Positions 1-5,108 of a DNA stretch of 5,108 nucleotides are shown piece by piece. The notes beneath the pieces were generated by a model, which had not been told where the DNA came from, ran no database searches, and saw only the letters and a program-made list of their open reading frames with translations. The stretch lies in assembly GCA_016206875.1 (NCBI GenBank), contig JACQQR010000222.1, positions 1-5,108 of the forward strand, written 5' to 3'. The stretch comes from Candidatus Omnitrophota bacterium. Its GTDB lineage: Bacteria > Omnitrophota > Omnitrophia > Omnitrophales > JACROU01. The translations under genes and the position numbers were made by a program. Within the stretch, counting starts at the first letter, position 1; every line of letters begins with the position of its first letter.

Positions 1-653
1 ACGTTGGCCGGCGCCAAACCCAATGTTTTCCGAGCCACTTGCACCACTCCTTGTGCGTAAGAGTAAACATTCAAATTTCCCCCGTCAAAATCGGAAGACA
101 AATTCAGAATTTTTCGCGTATATCTCGAAAAATGGCTGCATGATTTCTTCAGTATTTCATCCACACGTCGCAGCATTTCTTCTGCGGGCGCTTGCTGGCT
201 GTACACTTGTTGCGCGGCGCAAAGATTCGCCCGGTAGACGGCTTCGTCTTCTATTCCCAGAAATTGAACGTGCCGGCCGGAGTCTAGCGCACAGCGCTCC
301 AAGGCGCTGATTTGGCCTTCATGGAACAGAATATTCCAAAGATTTTGATTCTCTTCCGGCCCATGTGTCAGCTCATACACGGATGGATCAAACGCACGGC
401 TTCCCCCTTCAAAAAGCACAAGCCCAATAGGCTCGTGCTCGATCAATTGTTCGAGTAAACAATGAATCTGCTCCTGAACATCCAAATTTCCGTGCACATC
501 TTCAATCAAAAAAACAGAGGGATTACTTGGGGGCGCGATAGAAACAGAAGAAGAATATGCGGACAGAAGCGGCGAGATAACAATCAAGAAAGCTGTGATG
601 GAACTCCATAATTGAATACATCCAAAATACCTAAACCCAAAAAGAGAATTCAT
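1..653 (-). CDS. Secreted ChaN/TraB-like protein of unknown function, N-terminal 217 residues (runs off left edge)
   Basis: The frame is open from an ATG at 653 to the window edge, so the C-terminus is missing. Residues 1-35 look like an export signal: a hydrophobic stretch at about 17-31 (SSITAFLIVISPLL) followed by SAYSSS, with likely cleavage near residue 32-33. The mature part opens with VFLIEDVHGNLDVQEQI (residues 47-63), then LVLFEGGSRAFDPSVYEL (78-95) and HVQFLGIEDEAVYRAN (128-143). A beta strand ending in D-x-H, a second strand ending in E-G, and a later G-[IV]-E-D motif resemble the ChaN/TraB/Tiki-like fold (for example GEqHdn and lEg in that superfamily). I recall similar exported proteins in Omnitrophota genomes, but this is memory and not a search. 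The ATG lies 33 nt after the octaheme gene's stop and in the same frame. A weak AAGGA (666-670) sits 12 nt upstream, longer than ideal. The gene may be co-transcribed with the bc cluster, although no functional link is apparent. The family assignment is tentative; the coding call is firm. Confidence 0.8.
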   Translation of the reverse strand, partial: MNSLFGFRYFGCIQLWSSITAFLIVISPLLSAYSSSVSIAPPSNPSVFLIEDVHGNLDVQEQIHCLLEQLIEHEPIGLVLFEGGSRAFDPSVYELTHGPEENQNLWNILFHEGQISALERCALDSGRHVQFLGIEDEAVYRANLCAAQQVYSQQAPAEEMLRRVDEILKKSCSHFSRYTRKILNLSSDFDGGNLNVYSYAQGVVQVARKTLGLAPAN

Positions 654-686
654 GCAATCATAAAATCCTTTCGTATCGGGGTTGTA

Positions 687-3527
687 TCATTCCAGCTCAC
701 CTTTTTCTTTCTGCTCATCACCCAAGCTCACCACGTAGTCACGCAGGGCAACCATTTGCTTGGCGGCATCGCCTTCCAGAATATCGGGGGCAGGCGATTG
801 CATGTCGGGAAAATAGCCGGGCATGCGTGTGCCGGGCATCAGTGCCTCCGGGTCCTTTAACCAATCCACAATCCACTCGTGGCGGAGCCGGTCGCGGGCC
901 AGTGTAAGATTGGGCGCCAGTTCACTGGCCGACATCGCAGCCCCCTCTTTGGGCGCAGAAGCCGTGTGACACTTTATGCATTGGAACATGTTGAATAGTT
1001 TGTCGCCATCAGCCAATGATTTTTCTGTGGGATGGGCCGAGGGATCTTGAAAAGTAAGCGGAACATGATCTTCGGCGCGGAATCCTTTGACCAGCGTGTC
1101 TAACTGGTCGTCGGTGAATCCAAAAGTCGGCATGCGGAAATGGAGCCACGGGCGCACCGGCGTCGGATTTTTGATGAATTCAAAAAGCCATTTATCTTGC
1201 GTGCGCTTGCCTTGCCCCACGATGCTGGGCGGCGCCATGCCCGGATCTTCCACCAGCTTGGCGATATTTCCGCCTATGCCGCGGTCGACTTCATGACAAC
1301 CCGCGCAATTGTGATCGCGAATGATGCGTTTTCCGGCCTCTTCCATTTTCATGCGCTCATCCGGAACCACTTGCTTGGAGAGCGGGATGTATTCGCGCTT
1401 GAGGCCCGTAAGATAGGTCACAAGCGCCGCACGCTCTTCATCGGTGAGATTAAATTTCGGCATTTTCAATTTTTCTTTGCGGGTGCGGACACGGCCTTTG
1501 TCAAAGGCACGCGGATTTTTCAACTTTTGGTCGAAGAATGCCTGGCGGGTATGCGGCAAGTCGTGCAAGAAGCCAAAATCAAATTGAGAAATGACTTTGC
1601 TGCCTTCTTCCGTGAGCTCGGTTCCGATTTCCTTTGCGCTCTCAAAACCTTTAATGTCGTGGCAGGCATAGCACCCGTAAAATGTGATTAAGCGCTCGCC
1701 TAAATAAACTCCCTTTTCATCCGCACTCATTGCCTTAAGCTTGGCTTCGGCCTCGCCTTTTGTATACGACTCACGCAATTCCTCCTGAACCAAATTATCG
1801 AGGATTTGTTTGTCGGGCTCCAGCTCGCTCATCGCATCAAAACGGGCGTTCTTTTTGCTCAACAGGTAGGCCGCGATATCCGCCGCTTCCTGGTCGGTGA
1901 GCCGCAAGCTGGGCATATGCGTCTTGGGCCAATAATGTTTTGGATTCTTCAGCCAATCCGCGAGCCATGCCAAACTCACCTTGCTGCCAATAGCAGAAAG
2001 GTCCGGCGCAAATTCATTCACCTTGATGTTATCCAGGCCGTGACATCCTAAACACCCTACTTTTTTCACCAAGTCCTCGCCGGTTGCGGCATCGCCTTTA
2101 GCTTTAATTTCATCCGGCGTAAATTCTGCGGAATGGTGATAGAGATAGGCGCCGATAGCGGCGGCTTCAACATCTTCTTCTTCCCGGGAGAGCGCATTGG
2201 ATAGGCCGAAAAACTGAGGCATTTTCGTGTCGGGGCGGAAACTGTGCGGCGCGCGAATCCATTTAGATGTCCAGGCCGGATCCACCTTCCCGCGAAGTTG
2301 CGTTAAATCCGGACCCACCTTCCTTAATGAGGCAATGCCCGCTACTTTGTGGCATCCCCAGCATCCCAATTGCTCAAATAAGCGGCGGCCTTCATTCACT
2401 TTAGGCGCCTCGGGAATGCTCATGACGCCTTGATGGCATTTCATACAAGAAGCCTGAATATCTTTCATGGCCAGCATCGGATCCTCCCAATGATGCACCG
2501 GCTCCCAGCCATATTTTTTTCCCCAAGCGTGCGCCTCCTCTTCGGAGTCGGGTGTGTGACCGGTGTGATAGAAAGTAAGCGCTTGGCCATTGCCGCCGTG
2601 GCACACCGTGCAGGCAAACTGATCCAGGGGATGCGGTGAAGCGGAACCCAAATACGTATCCAGATCGGGATGCGTGCGAAAAGGTTGAGGCGCGTTCTCA
2701 AATCCCTTTACGTCAATGGCCGTGTGGCAGGTAATGCAGCGATCCACCTTGGGGACACGCACGAAATTGTAATCATCGTACAGGTCTTCCATGACCAGCT
2801 GGCGCACTTTGTACGTGGGCGCCATGAAATCAAATATGGGGCTATTGCGCAGCATGTTAAACCAGCCCGGCTTTAAGGCTTCCAGATTTTTGCTGAGGCG
2901 CTTTTCCTCAGCACTCATGGCGCTTATTTTTTGCGCAAGCACATCGTGCTCCTGAGTGAACCCGGCAATCTCAGCGTCTATTTTTTCTTTTTCTTTTGTG
3001 AGCTCATCTACCACGGTTTGCGATTGATTCACTTTTTTCTGCCACGTATCCAAATCGTTTGCGAGTTCTTTTTTGCGCAGCTCGTGAGATGTTTTCATCT
3101 GTACAAGATGCTCGTCCTTTTCCATCGCGGCCGATTCATAAGCATAACGCACCGCTTCGAAATAGGATTTTTCCACCTGGTAATTTTGCGCGGCTTTTTG
3201 AAGCCGCACGGCCACGTTGTGCTGTGTTGCGAGTTTCGACGCCAATAGTTTTTTCTTGGAAGACAGCTCTTTTTCTTTGGCCTCTAAGCCGGCCTTGAGC
3301 CTGCCTAGTTCATTGATATTGACTTTGCCGGCTGCTTTTTTGATGTCTGCTTGAGTTTTTTCAAACTCCATCTGGCGGAAAGAACGCTGATAGCTTTTCC
3401 ATTCACGGCTGTGGTCATCCAGCACCATCCACACAATGACCCCAAGGAGGATCAAGCTGATGATGCCAAAAATGACGGAGAGATGCTTTGTGTTGTAGAG
3501 AGATTCTTTATCGTTGGGTTTGGCCAT
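687..3527 (-). CDS. Membrane-anchored octaheme c-type cytochrome with coiled-coil stalk, probable electron-accepting subunit of a bc complex
   Basis: The 946-residue protein is complete. In order: a cytoplasmic N-terminus, one membrane helix at about 17-36, the juxtamembrane motif DDHSREWKSYQRSF (37-50), and a charged coiled-coil-like helical region at about 52-218. Eight CxxCH heme sites follow, at C264, C306, C361, C389, C492, C619, C741 and C850. Hemes 1-3 form a compact module (about 260-370) rich in spare histidines (H285, H299, H321, H324, H333, H345, H346), suggesting bis-His ligation. Hemes 4-8 each sit in a class I cytochrome c-like module with a downstream MP motif that could supply the distal Met (M436, M538, M689, M799, M902). 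The heme part should be periplasmic, where c hemes are attached. Placement directly after a subunit-IV-like cytochrome b gene suggests it takes the role of cytochrome c1/f and passes electrons from quinol to a periplasmic or surface acceptor. The ATG at 3527 is chosen because the next Met (residue 34) lies inside the membrane helix. No Shine-Dalgarno sequence is visible, and a palindromic element fills the leader. The cytochrome identity is certain; the partner and acceptor are inferred. Confidence 0.95.
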   Translation of the reverse strand: MAKPNDKESLYNTKHLSVIFGIISLILLGVIVWMVLDDHSREWKSYQRSFRQMEFEKTQADIKKAAGKVNINELGRLKAGLEAKEKELSSKKKLLASKLATQHNVAVRLQKAAQNYQVEKSYFEAVRYAYESAAMEKDEHLVQMKTSHELRKKELANDLDTWQKKVNQSQTVVDELTKEKEKIDAEIAGFTQEHDVLAQKISAMSAEEKRLSKNLEALKPGWFNMLRNSPIFDFMAPTYKVRQLVMEDLYDDYNFVRVPKVDRCITCHTAIDVKGFENAPQPFRTHPDLDTYLGSASPHPLDQFACTVCHGGNGQALTFYHTGHTPDSEEEAHAWGKKYGWEPVHHWEDPMLAMKDIQASCMKCHQGVMSIPEAPKVNEGRRLFEQLGCWGCHKVAGIASLRKVGPDLTQLRGKVDPAWTSKWIRAPHSFRPDTKMPQFFGLSNALSREEEDVEAAAIGAYLYHHSAEFTPDEIKAKGDAATGEDLVKKVGCLGCHGLDNIKVNEFAPDLSAIGSKVSLAWLADWLKNPKHYWPKTHMPSLRLTDQEAADIAAYLLSKKNARFDAMSELEPDKQILDNLVQEELRESYTKGEAEAKLKAMSADEKGVYLGERLITFYGCYACHDIKGFESAKEIGTELTEEGSKVISQFDFGFLHDLPHTRQAFFDQKLKNPRAFDKGRVRTRKEKLKMPKFNLTDEERAALVTYLTGLKREYIPLSKQVVPDERMKMEEAGKRIIRDHNCAGCHEVDRGIGGNIAKLVEDPGMAPPSIVGQGKRTQDKWLFEFIKNPTPVRPWLHFRMPTFGFTDDQLDTLVKGFRAEDHVPLTFQDPSAHPTEKSLADGDKLFNMFQCIKCHTASAPKEGAAMSASELAPNLTLARDRLRHEWIVDWLKDPEALMPGTRMPGYFPDMQSPAPDILEGDAAKQMVALRDYVVSLGDEQKEKGELE

Positions 3528-3531
3528 ATTA

Positions 3532-3612
3532 CCGTACAGAGTATGGCGTACGGAGTACAGCGTAAATACAATGCTGTTTTTCGCGCTGTATGCTGTACTC
3601 CGTACGCCGTGC
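3532..3612. repeat. Palindromic intergenic element with a perfect 17-bp inverted repeat, in the leader of the octaheme gene
   Basis: The arms ggcgtacggagtacagc (3545-3561) and gctgtactccgtacgcc (3592-3608) are exact reverse complements separated by 30 nt. An alternative slipped pairing exists, tacagcg (3556-3562) with cgctgta (3584-3590), because gctgta occurs twice in the right half (3585-3590 and 3592-3597). The left half also holds a 14-nt direct repetition, cgtacagagta (3533-3543) and cgtacggagta (3547-3557). The element fills nearly all of the 89-nt gap between the subunit-IV-like stop and the octaheme start. Its build suggests a dispersed REP/MITE-like repeat, not a gene-specific operator. 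No T-run follows on the minus strand, so it does not look like an intrinsic terminator. In the transcript it would form a hairpin ending 17 nt before the octaheme ATG, where it might affect translation or transcript processing. That effect is inferred. Confidence 0.85.
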
Positions 3613-3616
3613 GAAG

Positions 3617-4696
3617 TTAAATGTTAAAAAAGAACTCCGGAATTCCCACCAAATATTTCAGATTAAACATCCACCGCAAGTACATCTTGATGGGCATCAG
3701 CATCATCACCAGCAAAAATGCGGAAAAAAGTCCGTAACGAATCAGGCCTAATTGAATATACAAATTCCGGAAAACGGTCTTGGCCAGCACAAGCGGCACA
3801 AGGCCGAAGTACAAAGCCAGCAGAATGATGCCAAAAATTTCCCGCACCAGCCAAAATTTGGGAAGCCCGGTGGCGAGCCACTTCACCCAAATCAATTCAG
3901 ACAAGTTCACGTTCACCAGCGGCACAAGCTTATGCATGTCCCACACCTCATACGGGCCGAAGAAATTCCAGTTGGGACCGCGCAGAAAGGTGCCCAAAAT
4001 AATCAAGAAAATCCATAAAATCAAAAAACCAAAAAGAAATCCCGTGATGATCCAGGAACGTTCTTTGAAACTGTAGTAGCCGCTTCCCTTCGGATTGCGG
4101 TCCAGGTAGGGAATGGCCATGAGCCCCACGATAATCATGCCCGGCAAAAGCACGCCGGCAATCCAGGGGTCGAAGTACACCAGCATTTCCTGAAGGCCTA
4201 AAAAATACCAAGGCGCTTTAGAAGGATTCGGAGAAACTGTGGGATTCGCCGGGGCCTCCAGCGGCGCTTTCAGAAAAATAGCCCAAATCAAAAGAACAAT
4301 CGAGGCGATGATCAAGCAGAGAAATTCGATATAAACCAGATGCGGCCAGGTATATAGTTTTTCTTTGGCTTCACTAGCTTCAAACGTGGGCTCGCCGCGT
4401 TCCATGCGCATGTCGTTGTCGACTGCTTTTTTCAGCGAGAACCAGGTGAAGAAGATAATCAAAAAGAGCATGCCCACAATCGGGACGTTATCAGGCAGGG
4501 TCACCACGGAACGAAAATGTTCATCAGTGAGGCTGGCACCAAAAAATAAAAGTATGAACGCCATCATGACCAAAAATACGGGAGTACGCGTAAAAAAGCG
4601 CACGAACTTCAGGTAGAGGAAAAAAAATACGATCGCAAGCGTAACTAATATTTGCGGCGTGCTGATGCTATTAATAAATTGCTTGAACGCTTCCAT
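3617..4696 (-). CDS. Cytochrome b C-terminal-domain (subunit IV-like) protein of a split quinol-oxidising bc complex
   Basis: The 359-residue protein has about eight membrane segments: 16-33, 40-56, 71-90, 119-142, 180-198, 215-238, 282-305 and 321-342. The core matches the C-terminal cytochrome b domain: helix E (119-142), the ef loop with PSKAPWYFLGLQEML (158-172), DPWIAGVLLPG leading into helix F, and the cytochrome-b-like IPYLDRNP (195-202). The quinol-site motif normally read PEWY is KAPWY here, so the Glu is Ala. I recall the same variant in split bc complexes of Geobacter-like bacteria. The later RGPNWNFFGPYEVWD (239-253) also fits that group. At 359 residues it is about twice the length of chloroplast PetD, with three extra helices before and two after the core. 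It carries no heme-binding CxxCH. It should pair with the b6-like subunit encoded upstream (right edge) to form the quinol oxidation site. The ATG at 4696 is well supported by AAGGAG five nt upstream. The stop is TAA at 3619-3617. Confidence 0.92.
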   Translation of the reverse strand: MEAFKQFINSISTPQILVTLAIVFFFLYLKFVRFFTRTPVFLVMMAFILLFFGASLTDEHFRSVVTLPDNVPIVGMLFLIIFFTWFSLKKAVDNDMRMERGEPTFEASEAKEKLYTWPHLVYIEFLCLIIASIVLLIWAIFLKAPLEAPANPTVSPNPSKAPWYFLGLQEMLVYFDPWIAGVLLPGMIIVGLMAIPYLDRNPKGSGYYSFKERSWIITGFLFGFLILWIFLIILGTFLRGPNWNFFGPYEVWDMHKLVPLVNVNLSELIWVKWLATGLPKFWLVREIFGIILLALYFGLVPLVLAKTVFRNLYIQLGLIRYGLFSAFLLVMMLMPIKMYLRWMFNLKYLVGIPEFFFNI

Positions 4697-4701
4697 GCAA
4701 A

Positions 4702-4707
4702 CTCCTT
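4702..4707 (-). promoter_or_regulatory. Ribosome binding site of the subunit-IV-like cytochrome b gene
   Basis: On the minus strand AAGGAG is followed by a 5-nt spacer (TTTGC) and the ATG at 4696. It is the strongest Shine-Dalgarno match in the window and fixes this start. The neighbouring repeat array begins at the very next base (4708), so the site is just spared by it. Confidence 0.8.
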
Positions 4708-4874
4708 GTCATTCCGGCGAAGGCCGGAATCTTAAAACCCTAAGACCCCAGCCTGCGCTGGGGTGACACGCTTGCCACGTGTCATTCCGGCGAAGGCCGG
4801 AATCTTAAGACAAGACCCCAGCCTGCGCTGGGGTGACACGCTTGCCACGTGTCATTCCGGCGAAGCCGGAATCC
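4708..4874. repeat. Tandem array of about 2.4 copies of a 70-bp unit made of two different palindromes (REP/dRS3-like)
   Basis: The unit joins two hairpin-forming sequences. Hairpin 1 is attccggc-gaag-gccggaat, at 4711-4730 and 4784-4803, with a third copy at 4854-4872 whose loop is only gaa. Hairpin 2 is accccagc-ctgc-gctggggt, at 4745-4764 and 4815-4834. A shared tail, gacacgcttgccacgt, follows each hairpin 2 (4765-4780 and 4835-4850). Starts of gtcattcc at 4708, 4781 and 4851 give periods of 73 and 70 bp; the only difference between units is the linker after hairpin 1. The first hairpin resembles the ATTCC...GGAAT palindromes known as dRS3 in Neisseria and similar dispersed repeats in many genomes. 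The array occupies most of the 241-nt gap between the two cytochrome b genes. There are no unique spacers of CRISPR type. An open plus-strand frame across it (4763-4996) is repeat sequence, not a gene. Confidence 0.93.
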
Positions 4875-4937
4875 AGGGGCATTACCACTTAGCTGTTTAT
4901 ATCCTGGTTCCGGGCCTTGGCCGGGATGTCAATATAA

Positions 4938-5108
4938 TTAAACGGGTGTCGAAATTCCGCCATCCTTGCGTTTGGGCCATAATTGAACGGCCATGAGTAA
5001 CGCCGCTGCCAGCGGACTGGCCACGCAATGCAGCACGTAAAACCGTTAAAGCGCCGGGGCGCCCACGAAGCGGCCGCCTAAAAGCGCAAATCGGATATCA
5101 TCCCCGGA
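4938..5108 (-). pseudogene. 3' end of an N-terminal-type (b6-like) cytochrome b gene, interrupted by an in-frame TAA (partial, runs off right edge)
   Basis: Read from the right edge in one frame, the 56 codons before the final TAA (4940-4938) give GDDIRFALLGGRFVGAPAL (codons 2-20), a stop (TAA, 5048-5046), then RFYVLHCVASPLAAALLMAV (codons 22-41) and QLWPKRKDGGISTPV (codons 42-56). This is the loop before helix D, helix D, and the C-terminal tail of cytochrome b6 (compare LTRFYSLH and RKQGISGPL in chloroplast b6). His27 of the fragment matches the first helix-D heme ligand. The second ligand should be His 15 residues later, but that codon is CAA (Gln); position 14 is Val. The following WP is usually W followed by a basic or small residue. 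The stop would remove helix D and its heme ligands. The fragment ends at the natural C-terminus of the family, so only its interior looks damaged. Either this copy is decaying or the sequence near a contig edge is faulty. The gene would otherwise be the partner of the subunit-IV-like protein downstream. Confidence 0.78.

Noticed and set aside
654..686. Intrinsic terminator after the octaheme gene
   Set aside because: The 33-nt gap has no stem-loop with a T-run. Any terminator lies outside the window or is of another type.
651..689. Readthrough fusion of the octaheme cytochrome to the downstream secreted protein (same frame, no stop between TGA at 689-687 and ATG at 653)
   Set aside because: The downstream protein starts with its own export signal, which makes sense only as a separate N-terminus. 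Eleven sense codons free of stops can occur by chance.
1140..1691. Long plus-strand open frame (183 codons) antisense to the octaheme gene
   Set aside because: It lies opposite a strongly supported coding region with conserved heme motifs and shows no domain of its own. It is a shadow frame, as are the other plus-strand frames at 23-310, 2931-3248 and 3752-4076.
4708..4874. CRISPR array
   Set aside because: The units are directly joined with near-identical 70-bp periodicity, and there are no unique spacers between short repeats.
4908..4926. Hairpin (ttccgg...ccggga) as a terminator after the cytochrome b gene
   Set aside because: The stem is only 6 bp with one G:T pair and no T-run follows on the minus strand. 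It may be a worn copy of the neighbouring repeat.
4900..4932. Minus-strand promoter starting at TTGACA (4932-4927)
   Set aside because: A good -35 match exists, but the nearest TATAAA-like -10 is 25 nt away, and nothing -10-like sits at 16-18 nt.
4763..4996. Plus-strand open frame across the repeat array
   Set aside because: It translates palindromic repeats and then runs antisense across the cytochrome b 3' end. It has no recognisable domain or ribosome site.
5046..5048. TAA read as a sense codon (recoding)
   Set aside because: TAA also ends the intact subunit-IV-like gene and this same fragment, there is no recoding signal, and other conserved positions nearby are altered. Mutation or sequence error is simpler.

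Overview
The window is a minus-strand respiratory gene cluster from a bacterium. Read in the direction of transcription (right to left), it holds: the 3' end of an N-terminal-type (b6-like) cytochrome b gene (5108-4938, damaged in this sequence); a spacer filled with palindromic repeats (4708-4874); an intact gene for the C-terminal half of a split cytochrome b (4696-3617); a second palindromic spacer (about 3532-3612); an intact gene for a membrane-anchored octaheme c-type cytochrome with a long coiled-coil stalk (3527-687); and the 5' part of a secreted ChaN/TraB-like gene of unknown role (653-1, running off the left edge).

The first three genes fit a split quinol:electron-acceptor bc complex. 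The b6-like subunit would carry the b hemes, the subunit-IV-like protein would complete the quinol site, and the multiheme protein would replace cytochrome c1/f. A Rieske iron-sulfur gene would be expected further right, outside the window. From memory, split bc complexes with the KAPWYF and RGPNWNFFGPYE motifs occur in Deltaproteobacteria, Nitrospirota, Planctomycetota and related deep-branching groups. The secreted left-edge protein resembles proteins I associate with Omnitrophota. An uncultured Omnitrophota/PVC-type organism is therefore my best guess, but this is an inference from memory and not proven.

The two large genes look intact: uninterrupted frames, all eight heme motifs present, hydrophobic segments complete. 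The cytochrome b fragment at the right edge does not. It has an in-frame TAA, Gln where the second helix-D heme-ligand His should be, and Pro in a normally basic position. That indicates either a decaying copy or poor sequence at a contig end.

Both intergenic spacers of the cluster are occupied by short palindromic, REP-like elements. One directly abuts the ribosome binding site of the subunit-IV-like gene. The other fills the leader of the octaheme gene, which has no recognisable Shine-Dalgarno sequence. I see no tRNA, rRNA, CRISPR array, transposase, or convincing promoter or terminator, and no plus-strand gene.
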